NCBI RefSeq assembly: GCF_008629675.1
Contig: NZ_VWOX01000011.1
Span: forward strand, 62,001-126,000
Length of the DNA stretch: 64,000 nucleotides
Reading direction: 5' to 3'
Source: Roseiconus nitratireducens
GTDB lineage: Bacteria > Planctomycetota > Planctomycetia > Pirellulales > Pirellulaceae
Shown one piece after another: positions 8,724 through 20,557 of the stretch. A model generated the notes under the pieces. The model did no database searches. It was not told the origin of the DNA and saw only the letters and a program-made list of their open reading frames with translations. Both the position numbers and the translations under genes were made by a program. The number at the start of each line of letters is the position of its first letter. Within the stretch, counting starts at the first letter, position 1.

Positions 8724-9974
8724 ATGACCAATGTGAAGCTAGACGAAGGACTGATTCAGGGTGATTCCGTTGCCTCGATCCTGGATTCGGCCCTGGACGC
8801 CGGCGGGGGATTGCTGCGGCTGACGCCGACTTGGGTGCCGCGATCCTTTCTGCACCCCGGGCGACGCATCAAATTGCATCCGGGGGATTACTACCGATTC
8901 GGCGCCGATCGCGGCGGGATCGACGAACGCTGGTTTGGCAGCACGACCGACGCGGCCAATGACGGTCGCGTTTGGCACGAAGGTCAAAGTTTCTGCCTGT
9001 TCGAAGGCAAAAAATTCCTGCTCAAGGAAGCCGTTGCCGAGCGCGGCGACGACATCGTCGGCAAGGCGATCTATTCCAAGTACGAACGATGGCCCGTGTA
9101 CAGCAAGTTCTTTGACAACATGGGACCGATCCCGCACCACATGCACCAATCGTTCGAGGACGCGGCATTGGTCGGGCAGGAAGGCAAACCGGAAAGTTAC
9201 TACTTTCCGCCGCAACTGAACAACGTCGACAACAACTTTGCCTACACGTTCATGGGGTTGGAACCGGGAACGACCAAGGAGCAGGTCCGCAAATGCCTGG
9301 AAGATTGGAACGAAGGTGACAACGGGATCCTGGACCTCAGCCGCGCCTACCGCCTGAAACGGGGCACCGGATGGTTGATCCCGCCGGGCGTGCTGCACGC
9401 GCCCGGATCTCTGTGCACCTACGAACCGCAGTGGGGTAGCGACGTGTTCGGCATGTACCAGTCGATCGTGGAAGGTCGCTACGTGCCCTGGGACCTGCTG
9501 GTCAAAGACATGCCCGAAGACAAACACCAGGACCTGGATTTCATCGTCGGCCAGTTGGACTGGGACAAGAACGTCGACACCCACTTCAAGCAAAGCCACT
9601 ATCTGGAGCCGATCGTCGACCAGGATCGATCCGGTGACGGGTTCGTGGATCGCTGGATCGTCTACGGAACGGTGGACGGCCAACAGCTGTTCAGCGCCAA
9701 AGAGCTGACGATCGAGCCGGGTGCGAAATGCACCTTGCAGGACCCCGGCGCGAGCAGTTGGATCACGGTCCAGGGCCGGGGACGAATGGGGTCGCTGGAT
9801 CTGCAAACCCCGGCGATGATCCGGTTCGGCGAAAACACTTCCGACGAAGTCTTCATTTCGCACGTCGCGGCCACCGCGGGAATCGAAATCGAGAACCTGG
9901 GCACCGAACCACTGGTCGGACTTCGCTACTTTGGCCCCGACACGCATGACAACCTGCCCAAAGGCGGCTCGTGA
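8724..9974 (+). CDS. Cupin protein, type I phosphomannose isomerase-like
   Basis: A 416-residue cytoplasmic protein with two jelly-roll (cupin) parts. The metal-binding region is seen as PIPHHMHQSFEDAAL (His-His-x-His and a Glu) around residues 138-152, with a later His in WLIPPGVLHAPGSLCTYEP. This layout matches proteins near class I mannose-6-phosphate isomerase, but the length and the C-terminal half (WITVQGRGRMGSLD) differ from enzymes such as ManA, so isomerase activity on a non-phosphorylated or keto sugar is as likely. It is the first gene of a same-strand trio, with the TIM-barrel gene 161 bases downstream. Confidence 0.8.
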   Translation: MTNVKLDEGLIQGDSVASILDSALDAGGGLLRLTPTWVPRSFLHPGRRIKLHPGDYYRFGADRGGIDERWFGSTTDAANDGRVWHEGQSFCLFEGKKFLLKEAVAERGDDIVGKAIYSKYERWPVYSKFFDNMGPIPHHMHQSFEDAALVGQEGKPESYYFPPQLNNVDNNFAYTFMGLEPGTTKEQVRKCLEDWNEGDNGILDLSRAYRLKRGTGWLIPPGVLHAPGSLCTYEPQWGSDVFGMYQSIVEGRYVPWDLLVKDMPEDKHQDLDFIVGQLDWDKNVDTHFKQSHYLEPIVDQDRSGDGFVDRWIVYGTVDGQQLFSAKELTIEPGAKCTLQDPGASSWITVQGRGRMGSLDLQTPAMIRFGENTSDEVFISHVAATAGIEIENLGTEPLVGLRYFGPDTHDNLPKGGS

Positions 9975-10135
9975 TCGTCGCTGACTGACCACGGCGGCAA
10001 AGCCCGCTCCGGTTGCGAAACCGACGGACGGGCTCGCTGGCGGGTTTCACCCACCGCCCGATCGGCCGGCGGCCTGCGGTGCCCCGTCGATTTCTTCCTT
10101 CGCTCTTTTTCCCCCTCACCTAAAGTTCAAGCACG

Positions 10136-11149
<1,014 letters not shown>

Positions 11150-11236
11150 GATTTAGCACCGCCCCATGGCGGGACCGTCCAACGAACGCACCTCCATCTT
11201 TCTTCCCAGACAAGCACCATTTCCCAGACAAGCACA

Positions 11237-12367
<1,131 letters not shown>

Positions 12368-12418
12368 GAGATTCGTGAGTCCGTGTGAGAAGTCTGGCAA
12401 GCTGCTGCTGGACCCTGC

Positions 12419-12538
12419 TTGACTCCAGTCGCGACGCGGCGACCGCAATCCGCTCCAGCGAGAGGCGACGCAAACCTCCCCTCGCTGCGCTCGACCCTCC
12501 TTGGAATGGAGGGTGAAATACAAGCTGCACGACCTCCT
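12419..12538. repeat. Intergenic CCCTCC/GGAGGG element, copy A
   Basis: Between two convergent genes. It contains the stem ACCCTCC (12494-12500), loop TTGGAAT, GGAGGGT (12508-12514), then GAAATAC and AAGCTGCACGACCT (12522-12535). The last 14 bases recur as the exact reverse complement at about 22365-22378, next to a CCCTCC/GGAGGG hairpin of the same kind, so this is an inverted relative of the element at 22363-22551. It has no T-run, so terminator function is possible but not typical. Confidence 0.6.
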
Positions 12539-12578
12539 GGCGGGCCTGGCGGGAGGATGAAACCCGAGAGCGTGGTTC

Positions 12579-13715
12579 TCAACGAGGATCCAACAGGTCT
12601 TCGATCCGCCGCACCACGTCGCGCAAGTCGTGTTCTTGGCGGATCAGATCCTTGGCGGCGAGGCGGTGTTGCTCGGCCAGCTCCGGTTGTCGAGCGAACC
12701 GCAAGATCGCGTCAGCGATGGAATCGGTGTCGCCCGGCGAAGCCCAAAACGCGGTGGCGCGATCGCGTTGCAATTCGACCGCCCCGCCCGCCCGCGTCGC
12801 AATCACCGCCGTCCCCAACGCCATCGCTTCCAAAACCACGTTCGGCATGCCTTCAAATCGTGAAGGCAGAATCAACGCGTCGGCCGAAGCGATTTCCGCG
12901 GCCGCACCGGCGACGGCACCGACGCTCCGCACATGATTCGACAACCGCAACGATTCGACCTGCCGGAGGATCTCGCCGCGGAGCGGGCCATCGCCGATCA
13001 GACGCAATTGCAACGGCGGCCGGTCGTGGGGCCAGGCTCGCAGCACGGCCGGTAACGCCGCGATCAGATCCCGATGCCCTTTCTCCGCGGTCATCCGCCC
13101 GACGCACACCAGCAGCGTCCGATCGCCGTTGGGGGTGGTGGCCGCTTCGGCCGCATCGCGCAGGCCATCGACATCGACCGGATTGCGAACGATCGCCACG
13201 CTTCCCTCCGGCAGCCCGTAATAGCTTTCGGCCGACTGCGCCGCCTGGGCGCTGACCGCGACGACTTGGTCGGACCGGCGATAGGCTGCCGCCAGACGTC
13301 TGCGTTTGATTTCCACGAACCGTGATTCGACCATCGGCAACGCCAGATCCGGTGGACTGACGATGGTGGACACACGCCGAACGTTGCCCGCCAGCGATCC
13401 GGCCAACAACGTCATGTGAAACGTGCGGTCGTAAACCACGTCGATGGCGGCATCGCGGATCACTTGCCGCAAGTACTTTGCTTGTCGACGCAAAGCACGA
13501 CCGGGAACATACACGGCCGGGGCCTGGGACGCCGCGTCATAGCCGTGGATGGGAACGTCGTGGGGAACCTGGTCCAAGAAATCGCCTACCGCGTCGGACA
13601 GATACAGGTGCGGCTGAAACCGCTCACGATCCAAATGCCGAGCCAACAACAGGACTTGCCGTTCGCTGCCGCCGCCCCGCATGGAACTGGCCATCAAGAG
13701 GACACGTTTGCGCAT
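12579..13715 (-). CDS. GT4 family glycosyltransferase
   Basis: A 378-residue protein with the two-Rossmann GT-B fold. Near the N-terminus it has LMASSMRGGGSERQVLLLARHL (the glycine-rich acceptor loop typical of GT4). In the C-terminal half it has LVCVGRMTAEKGHRDLIAAL, LRLIGDGPLRGEI and the EX7E motif in SRFEGMPNVVLEAMALG. It transfers a sugar from a nucleotide-sugar donor, probably for an envelope or extracellular glycan. The acceptor is unknown. ATG 13715 lies just after the stop of the upstream gene (13720-13722), so the two are likely co-transcribed. The frame is open further upstream, but there it overlaps the neighbour. Confidence 0.92.
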   Translation of the reverse strand: MRKRVLLMASSMRGGGSERQVLLLARHLDRERFQPHLYLSDAVGDFLDQVPHDVPIHGYDAASQAPAVYVPGRALRRQAKYLRQVIRDAAIDVVYDRTFHMTLLAGSLAGNVRRVSTIVSPPDLALPMVESRFVEIKRRRLAAAYRRSDQVVAVSAQAAQSAESYYGLPEGSVAIVRNPVDVDGLRDAAEAATTPNGDRTLLVCVGRMTAEKGHRDLIAALPAVLRAWPHDRPPLQLRLIGDGPLRGEILRQVESLRLSNHVRSVGAVAGAAAEIASADALILPSRFEGMPNVVLEAMALGTAVIATRAGGAVELQRDRATAFWASPGDTDSIADAILRFARQPELAEQHRLAAKDLIRQEHDLRDVVRRIEDLLDPR

Positions 13716-13719
13716 GCCG

Positions 13720-14979
13720 CTATCGAACCTCGATCCAAACCAACCGATGATCGGTCGCCCGCAACCAGTCGCTCCGGGGATCTGGCTCGCTTGGCCAGAA
13801 GACGCCGCTGTCGACGACTTGCAACCCGCGAGAGGGCAACACGTAGTCGACGCGCATAAGGCCGTTGCGACCGAAATCCGCGGTGGCGTCAGCGTGTTCT
13901 CCGGCGTCGGCTTGCGAATCGTTGATGGAACCTCCAGGTACTTTGCTTGCGTCCACATTCGCCCGGCGTTGCGGACGCGGATCTTGGACGAGCGGATCGG
14001 CAAGCAGATTCACAATTGCTTCCGTTTGCCCGCCGCCGCGGGCCGGGTCCGCATTCAGGTCTCCCGCGATGACGAACTCCGACGATGGTGCCAATCCGCC
14101 GACACCTCCCAAGTCATCCCGCAACCACGACCGATCGCCCGACCGTGCATCCAGGTAGTGGCTCCAAAACGCGATCTCGTCATGGTTGCGACACCCGTTG
14201 CGATCTTCGGGGCCGTCGAACACGGGCGGCGTGGGATGACTGGCCAGCAAGTGCAACACGCGCTCACCGATTTGAATCGGAACGTCCAGGTGATTCTTGC
14301 TACTCAAACGCAACCGGGACCAAATCGGATCGGGATGAAACGGCGTGCCCGTGGCGGGACGCATCGGACGCTTGGGCTGCGGCAAATCCTTCCAGAGCAA
14401 CTGCTGAAAGGTGCGAATCTTTGATTGTTCCAAGGGGTAGCGGCTGAACACGGCCATGGCGTATTGCCCCGGATAGTCTCCAAACCCCCACGCGTCCCCG
14501 CCCGCTCCGGATTGCCCGTCGCCATCCAGATCCAATTGGGAATCGAGCCCGGTATTGCTCGGTGCGCTGTACCAGTACGGGTACACGATCGGTTCCAGCG
14601 ATCCTCCGCCGGAGGCCCGAAGCTGGCCGACGGCGAAATAGTTTTCCGCCAGCAGCCGCGCCGGCGCCCCGCCTTCTTCGTAGTCCAGTTCGTTGACCAG
14701 CAGGATATCGGGGCGAACCGTTTGCACAATCTTGGCAATCCGCCGGGCCTGGGAATCATCGGATGACTGGAGTCGATGCCGGATTTCTCCGGCCGATTCG
14801 CCGTACAGAGAAACATTGAAGGTCGCGATGCGAATGGTGGTTTCCTCCCCAGATGGCGATTCCGCATGCTGAGTGCCGACATCCTGAGTGACCGTGTGTT
14901 GGTCGGCTGAGTCTCGGACGGGCATCCAAGCCGCGATCGACAGCAGCACGATTCCGAGCCATCGGTTTGTTCCATACAT
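13720..14979 (-). CDS. Secreted endonuclease/exonuclease/phosphatase family protein
   Basis: A 419-residue protein with an N-terminal signal-like segment (WLGIVLLSIAAWMPV). The EEP-fold signatures are present in order: IRIATFNVSLYGES, LLVNELDYEEGG (metal-binding Glu), LLASHPTPPVFDGPEDRN, VIAGDLNADPARGG (catalytic Asp-x-Asn) and a terminal ATDHRLVWIEV (Asp-His). The family includes Mg-dependent phosphodiesterases and nucleases. The signal peptide puts this one outside the cytoplasm, where it could cleave extracellular DNA or phosphate esters. It is followed almost immediately by the GT4 gene. It is divergent from treZ. Confidence 0.88.
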   Translation of the reverse strand: MYGTNRWLGIVLLSIAAWMPVRDSADQHTVTQDVGTQHAESPSGEETTIRIATFNVSLYGESAGEIRHRLQSSDDSQARRIAKIVQTVRPDILLVNELDYEEGGAPARLLAENYFAVGQLRASGGGSLEPIVYPYWYSAPSNTGLDSQLDLDGDGQSGAGGDAWGFGDYPGQYAMAVFSRYPLEQSKIRTFQQLLWKDLPQPKRPMRPATGTPFHPDPIWSRLRLSSKNHLDVPIQIGERVLHLLASHPTPPVFDGPEDRNGCRNHDEIAFWSHYLDARSGDRSWLRDDLGGVGGLAPSSEFVIAGDLNADPARGGGQTEAIVNLLADPLVQDPRPQRRANVDASKVPGGSINDSQADAGEHADATADFGRNGLMRVDYVLPSRGLQVVDSGVFWPSEPDPRSDWLRATDHRLVWIEVR

Positions 14980-15112
14980 TGTCAGGGGCCCTGTTGTCCG
15001 CACGGCTGGTGATCGAAACGGCGCGATCGGCGCACGGAGATCCGGCCACACGCGGGGCAGCCCATCGTAACACGGCCCAGGCACCCTGACCGTCCCGCAG
15101 ACGAAGTGGATC

Positions 15113-16921
15113 ATGACTGACATTTCAACCGAACCGAACGTCGAATCGCCCCTCACATTTGGCTCGATCCCGACCGGAACCGGCGCAACGCGATTCTCCG
15201 TCTGGGCACCCTGGGCCAAGCAAGTTCGGGTCAACGTGATCGGCGGGCCGGAAGGATTTGAGCTGACCGCGGCGGACAACGGGATCCATACGGGAACGAT
15301 CGACGGAGTTGGGCCGGGTGCCCGCTATTTTTACCGGTTGGACGATGGGCCGCAGCGCCCCGACCCCGCCTCGCGGTTTCAGCCGGAAGGCGTGCACGGG
15401 CCCAGTGAAGTGATCGATCCGGCGTTCCCCTGGACCGACCGAGAATGGCAGACACCCGATCGTGACGACCTGATCATTTACGAATTACACGTCGGTACCT
15501 TCACGCAAGGCGGCACGTACCTTTCCACCATCGACCGGCTGCAGGAATTGAAAGACCTGGGGGTGACGGCGATCGAATTGATGCCGATCGCCGCCTGCGC
15601 CGGTCGGTGGAATTGGGGCTACGACGGAGTCGCCTTGTTTGCCCCGTCGAACGCCTACGGGACGCCGGACGATTTCCGCCAACTGGTCGATGCGGCCCAC
15701 GCAGCAGGCTTGGCCGTTTTCTTGGACGTGGTCTACAACCACTTGGGTCCGGAAGGCAATTACCTGAATGAATTCGGTCCGTACCTTTCAGACCGGCACC
15801 ACACGGTCTGGGGCGACGCCCCCAATTTTGATGACTTGGAGCATGGAGACATCGTCCGACAGTTCTTCATCGCCAACGCGATCCATTGGCTGCGGGAATA
15901 TCACCTGGACGGTTTGCGAGTCGACGCCATCCACTGCATGACCGATTTACGCGACCCGCACATTGCCGCCGAAATGAGTGACGCCGTTGCGCGGCGTAAT
16001 CGCGAAGACCAATCCCGGGCAATCCTGATCGCCGAATCGAACGTCTACGATCCTGAAATGACGGTGCCCCGCAACCGCGGCGGAATCGGATTCGATGCGA
16101 TGTGGTGCGACGATTTCCTGCACAGCGTGTTCGCAACGCTGCGGCCCGACGAACAGTTGACCGACCGCGACTATCGCCCCAAAACGGACTTGGCTCAGGT
16201 GCTGCGTCACGGGTACGTGTTCGAGGGCACGTTGCGACGGTCGCGGGTTCGGAAAGAACTTACCAAGCGAGTCACCACGCACGACTTGGTGTACTCGATC
16301 CAAAACCATGACTTCATCGGCAACCATCCGTTGGGCATCCGATTGCACCAACTGGCGTCGCACGAAACGCATCGCGCCGCAGCCGCCCTGCTGATGATGA
16401 CGCCGGCAATCCCGATGGTGTTCATGGGCGAAGAATTCGCCAGCGACAACCCCTTCCGGTTCTTTGTCGACTTCGGTGACGCGGATTTGCGTGACGCCGT
16501 GGTCCAGGGTCGTCGCCGTGAATACCCGCAACACGATTGGGACGCGGGCGTGCTTCCGACCGACCCGTCGGCATTTCACGCCGCCAAGATCGGCGAACGC
16601 GGCGACGGCAACCGCGTGACCTGGCAATGGTACCGTGACTTGATCGATCTGCGGAAAACGCATCGCCAAAGCGGGCTGCTCCGCGACGTCAACCTGCAGG
16701 TGCAAAGCGATGCCGAACGCGACCTGTACGTGCTGCGTTACGCGCACGCCGGACAGAGCCTGGTGGTGGCGGTGCGGTTGTGCGGAAACCCAACGTCAAG
16801 TGACGGCATCGAAGTCCCGTTGGCCGGACAGATCGTGCTGGATTCTCGTCCGTCGGAATCGCAATCCGACTTCCGGTTGCATCCCAACCACGCGGTCATC
16901 GCCTTCGCGACGGACCTTTGA
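15113..16921 (+). CDS. treZ: Malto-oligosyltrehalose trehalohydrolase
   Basis: A 602-residue GH13 enzyme that releases trehalose from maltooligosyltrehalose. An N-terminal CBM48-like beta domain (residues 15-100, FSVWAPWAKQVRVNV) precedes the GH13 barrel. Catalytic residues are visible: Asp271 in HLDGLRVDAIHCM, Glu308 in ILIAESN and Asp400 in IQNHDFIGNH. VVYNHLGPEGNY and MVFMGEEFA are typical of TreZ. The partner TreY is not in this window. The enzyme is cytoplasmic. The ATG at 15113 gives the family's normal length. Confidence 0.93.
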   Translation: MTDISTEPNVESPLTFGSIPTGTGATRFSVWAPWAKQVRVNVIGGPEGFELTAADNGIHTGTIDGVGPGARYFYRLDDGPQRPDPASRFQPEGVHGPSEVIDPAFPWTDREWQTPDRDDLIIYELHVGTFTQGGTYLSTIDRLQELKDLGVTAIELMPIAACAGRWNWGYDGVALFAPSNAYGTPDDFRQLVDAAHAAGLAVFLDVVYNHLGPEGNYLNEFGPYLSDRHHTVWGDAPNFDDLEHGDIVRQFFIANAIHWLREYHLDGLRVDAIHCMTDLRDPHIAAEMSDAVARRNREDQSRAILIAESNVYDPEMTVPRNRGGIGFDAMWCDDFLHSVFATLRPDEQLTDRDYRPKTDLAQVLRHGYVFEGTLRRSRVRKELTKRVTTHDLVYSIQNHDFIGNHPLGIRLHQLASHETHRAAAALLMMTPAIPMVFMGEEFASDNPFRFFVDFGDADLRDAVVQGRRREYPQHDWDAGVLPTDPSAFHAAKIGERGDGNRVTWQWYRDLIDLRKTHRQSGLLRDVNLQVQSDAERDLYVLRYAHAGQSLVVAVRLCGNPTSSDGIEVPLAGQIVLDSRPSESQSDFRLHPNHAVIAFATDL

Positions 16922-17009
16922 TTCAGCGCACCAACTGCACCACGTGCGACTTTGAAATATGAAGCGGACCAACCACTGGCCGGATGTCGCGACCGTCGTC
17001 AGCGGGTGG

Positions 17010-19964
17010 TCAACGGAAATCGATCCGCACGCGGGTCATCGGATCGGGCAAACGGATGGATCGTTGCTGGAGATCGGCCGGAATGACGCCGGCTTCGATC
17101 AGCCATTGACTGCCCGCCGCGATCGCCAGCCCGACGTTGTCTTGTTCGACGGCCAATTCCGTGATCACCTGATCGCCGCGGCGTTCGGTGGCGACGTACC
17201 AAGTCGGGTTCCAATGGAGGTGCCCATCCAGGCTGTCTCGCGTCCGCCCGTCTCGGGTGAATTCCAACTGATAAGCTGTCAACAAGTCACGATCCAGATC
17301 GACACCGATCGACATTCGGTCGGCGGAAATCAAGTCGGCGTCGCGGCGGCCAACGTCCGGCGAAGCGGCGTCCGGTGCGGTAAACGTGGAAGCGGAGACG
17401 ACCAGGGCCAGGTAAACGAATCGATCATCGTAGGCCACCTGGACGGTGACGGGCGTTGAAGCACGCGTCACGGCTGCGGCTGCCGAGCGCGGCCGCCAGC
17501 AGGGATCATCCAGGACGCCGTCAAGACGCGGTGGCTGCAAAGTGCGGGCGGCAACAGCGACTTGCGGAGACGTCGCACGCAGCAACGCCGACCATCGGGA
17601 CGGACGCTGCGCCACTCGGCGGAGATCGGCCGACAGACCGGTGGACGTTTCTCCTTCGGGCGACTGCTGGGATAGCTCGTGACGCGCGATCGCATCGGCG
17701 ACCCACAGGTTCACCGGATGCATCTGCCACGCCAAGTCGAGCGCCCGTTCCTCCGGTTCGGTTCGCCAGCGGGGCTGAAATCCTTTCAGCGGCTTGGCAA
17801 CCATCGGCATCGCGGCGGAAGCCTGGACCACGCCCGAGGATGACGGCTGGTCCGGCGAGGCGAGGGGAGACTGAAACGGGGACACGATGGCGGCATGCCC
17901 GCCGCCGGCCGGTGACAACTCGGCATCGGCGTCGATGCTGGAACCGCTGGAACGCTCGGTGTTGATTTGAGCGGCTACCGGATGTTCTTGCTGCAATCGC
18001 TCCACAGTCTGACGCTGCCCCACACCCAACTCGGGTGTCCGCCTCCACTCGCTGCTGCTGGCCCGCGCGTCCGCGTACAGTTTGGCCAAACCCGATGCGG
18101 ACGATCCAGGGAATCGTTGTGCCAGTTCCTCCCACGCCGCAGTTTGCGATCTCGCCGCGGAGACCCGCCCGCTGATTTCCCAGGCGGTGCGAAACTGGTC
18201 GTCACGGCTGGTCTGGTCCAGACACAACGCCAGGGCGTCGACAAATCGTTGCTCGGAGATGCGGTGGTCCAGCAGTTGGGCGATGACCGTTTGTTGTTTC
18301 AACCGTCCCTGGACGATCTGCAATCGGCGCCGCGTGGCCTTCGTGCTTCGCGGCGGAAGTCGGTGCCCGCTGTCCAGACGGACGCCATCGCACAGCCCCG
18401 GCCGCGACCGCCGACCTTCCGAACCGTAGCGTGTGCTGAGATTCACCTCGCCCTCGATTCCGCGGCTACGGCGGCCGGCGGAAGCGGACCAAACCGCCAG
18501 CTGGGCATCCGCATCAAAGTCTCCGGCCAGCACACCGCTTTCAGCCAACAGCGCGCCGTGGTGAAGCATCGTCTCGCCGGGACTCGTAAAGGAATACTCA
18601 ATCACCTTGGCGGTCCCGCCGGCCACCGCATGCTGCAGCAGCGCGGTCCGCAACGGCTGGGGCAAACGAGCATCGATGACCAAGACCGCCGGATGGTTGA
18701 CCTGGATCCATTGCCGAAGCACACCGTCGCAGTCGTCCGAACCCGGTGCCGGATACGCGTCCAGCGAAGCGGCGCCCAATTTCATCGCGGCGGCGGCGGC
18801 CAGCTGCAACGGATCCCCGACGGTACCCAGCGGCATATCGCCGGCCCACGCTTCCGAGCGACCGACCAGGACCGCCGTGCGCAAGCGTCCCTCCAAGGAC
18901 TCGCGTCCGATCAGCGACCAAGGGACGTTGGCAACGTCCCCCGAGACGAACAGCACCGCGGTCTTTGACTCCGGGCCACGCACCACGCGCCAGGTCTTTC
19001 CGGCATCCTCCGAACGGACCACCACGCCGTGATCGCCGGCGCACAGCAGCGTTTGTGCGTCCAAACGACAAGAAGTCCGGAGGGCCACCGGCACCCCGGT
19101 GACTTTCGACCAAGCCGCCGCCCGTTGAGCATCCAGCCGCTTCTCGGTCGGTGCGGGATCCGACAGGGATTCGCCACCGGAAACCGTCTGCCAGGTTCTG
19201 CCACGGTCGGAGGATTGAAAACAGACCGCACCGGTCACGGGGTCACGGTTTCCGTAGGCGTACAGCACCCCCGGCTCTCGAATCTGGACTCCTGGCTCTC
19301 GAGTCTGGACTCCTGGCTCTTGAATCTGCGACGCGTTGCCGGGCTCGTTCCCGCCGGCGGCCGCTTCGCCGCGACCTTCATCAATGGTCCACAATCGCGG
19401 CAAGTCGGAATCGCCGGCGCGGTGCCAGGTTCGACCACCATCGGCGCTGACGACGACCGCGCCGCGACTGATCCCTGTGACGGGGTCATAGCCGCCGCCG
19501 ATGGCGACGAAGTGCTCCCGGTCGACGCAGATCGCGTCATCCAATCGGCACTCCAGACCGCTTTCAGATCGTGCCCAGGTCAATCCGCCGTCACGGGTCA
19601 CCAGGATGCATCCGTGATCGCCCACGGCGATCCCCAAGTCGCGATCCCAGAATCGGATCGCCCGCAGCGTGGCCGATTCACGCAAATTGTCACTGTCGCA
19701 GTACGGTGGACTGACCAGCGCCGCTGGCGTGGCACCTTGGCTGGGGACCAACGGCCGCATGCCGGTGGCCCCCATGGTGGGCAGCGGTCGCAGCGGCGAG
19801 GGATTCGTCGCGTTTCCGGTGGTCGGAGACACCAGCGGCACTCCCGGTGCGACCGACACCTGGGCCCAAATTCCGCTGCCCGGCAGCGCGCACGCCCCAC
19901 AAATCGTCGCGCAGACCACGGCGATCTGCCAACAACGCGAACCCGGAATCATTTGATCTGTCAT
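17010..19964 (-). CDS. Large secreted YCF48/BNR-repeat protein with C-terminal CBM9/DOMON-like domain
   Basis: A 984-residue protein. A signal-like N-terminus (IAVVCATICGACALPGSGIWA) is followed by YCF48/BNR-type propeller strands (AIRFWDRDLGIAVGDHGC, VVSADGGRTWHRAG, SSDRGRTWQTV, GDHGVVVRSEDAGKTWRVV). A middle region resembles no family I know. The last 190 residues (starting LQPPRLDGVLDDPCW) have the DG-LDDP-W opening of CBM9/DOMON-type carbohydrate or heme binding domains. The start codon overlaps the crcB stop as ATGA (19961-19964). A 21-base in-frame repeat lies near 19272-19334. Likely an extracellular or periplasmic binding protein; the ligand is unknown. Confidence 0.82.
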   Translation of the reverse strand: MTDQMIPGSRCWQIAVVCATICGACALPGSGIWAQVSVAPGVPLVSPTTGNATNPSPLRPLPTMGATGMRPLVPSQGATPAALVSPPYCDSDNLRESATLRAIRFWDRDLGIAVGDHGCILVTRDGGLTWARSESGLECRLDDAICVDREHFVAIGGGYDPVTGISRGAVVVSADGGRTWHRAGDSDLPRLWTIDEGRGEAAAGGNEPGNASQIQEPGVQTREPGVQIREPGVLYAYGNRDPVTGAVCFQSSDRGRTWQTVSGGESLSDPAPTEKRLDAQRAAAWSKVTGVPVALRTSCRLDAQTLLCAGDHGVVVRSEDAGKTWRVVRGPESKTAVLFVSGDVANVPWSLIGRESLEGRLRTAVLVGRSEAWAGDMPLGTVGDPLQLAAAAAMKLGAASLDAYPAPGSDDCDGVLRQWIQVNHPAVLVIDARLPQPLRTALLQHAVAGGTAKVIEYSFTSPGETMLHHGALLAESGVLAGDFDADAQLAVWSASAGRRSRGIEGEVNLSTRYGSEGRRSRPGLCDGVRLDSGHRLPPRSTKATRRRLQIVQGRLKQQTVIAQLLDHRISEQRFVDALALCLDQTSRDDQFRTAWEISGRVSAARSQTAAWEELAQRFPGSSASGLAKLYADARASSSEWRRTPELGVGQRQTVERLQQEHPVAAQINTERSSGSSIDADAELSPAGGGHAAIVSPFQSPLASPDQPSSSGVVQASAAMPMVAKPLKGFQPRWRTEPEERALDLAWQMHPVNLWVADAIARHELSQQSPEGETSTGLSADLRRVAQRPSRWSALLRATSPQVAVAARTLQPPRLDGVLDDPCWRPRSAAAAVTRASTPVTVQVAYDDRFVYLALVVSASTFTAPDAASPDVGRRDADLISADRMSIGVDLDRDLLTAYQLEFTRDGRTRDSLDGHLHWNPTWYVATERRGDQVITELAVEQDNVGLAIAAGSQWLIEAGVIPADLQQRSIRLPDPMTRVRIDFR
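19272..19334 (-). repeat. In-frame 21-base tandem repeat within the YCF48 gene
   Basis: Two near-perfect copies of a 21-base unit (19272-19292 and 19293-19313) and a partial third copy (19314-19334). They encode repeats of QxREPGV. The surrounding protein is not repetitive at this scale, so the copies look recent. The repeat sits in a loop between propeller strands. Confidence 0.7.
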
Positions 19965-20353
19965 CCTTGCATCCATGCCTTGACGAGTTCGGAGGCGACC
20001 AGCAATGCCAGCCAGCCGAGGACCAGGTTGCTCAACAGGTAGATCGATGACGCGCCCCAACGGGCCTGCCCGGCCAACATCGCCGATTCGCCTGCGAATG
20101 CGGAGAACGTGGTGAACGAGCCCACAAAACCGACACGCAATGCCAACGCGAAACGCTCGGCGGCGGCGGATTCGAAGTCACCGATGGAGGCCAAAACGCC
20201 GAAGATCGCACAACCCAGGATGTTCACCAACGTGGTTCCCCAGAGGCTGGATCCCCCCGGAATGGCCGCCGCCGCCAGCGTCACGCCATAGCGGCACAGC
20301 GACCCCGTGGCACCTGCGGCGGCAATTGCTGCCAAATTGAACCAAGTAGTCAT
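19961..20353 (-). CDS. crcB: Fluoride exporter CrcB/Fluc
   Basis: A 130-residue four-span membrane protein. Family features are GATGSLCRYGVTL in the first span region, GTTLVNILGC, and GFVGSFTTFSAFAGES, including the conserved GxxGxxTTFS motif. It is a passive dual-topology fluoride channel that acts as a homodimer. No fluoride-riboswitch consensus is visible in the 204 bases upstream. Its stop overlaps the start of the downstream YCF48 gene by 4 bases, an unusual partner. Divergent from ilvB. Confidence 0.95.
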   Translation of the reverse strand: MTTWFNLAAIAAAGATGSLCRYGVTLAAAAIPGGSSLWGTTLVNILGCAIFGVLASIGDFESAAAERFALALRVGFVGSFTTFSAFAGESAMLAGQARWGASSIYLLSNLVLGWLALLVASELVKAWMQG

Positions 20354-20557
20354 TTTCGCGGCACGTTTTATCCATTGCCTAAGTTTCGACCCACACTTAC
20401 GTTAGCGGTTAGATTCGGAAGTTCCGTCGGCTGCGTAAACGCCAGTTTTTTCGCCCCCCCATGAGCAGGGCGGATCGGGCAGGGCGGATTCCGCATGCGG
20501 CCGAAGACCTTCTTTCGATGTTTCCCCGTTTCATTTTGTCCTAGCTGTTTCCCACCC

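Noticed and set aside
20354..20557. Possible fluoride riboswitch upstream of crcB
   Set aside because: I could not find the conserved core of the crcB motif on either strand.
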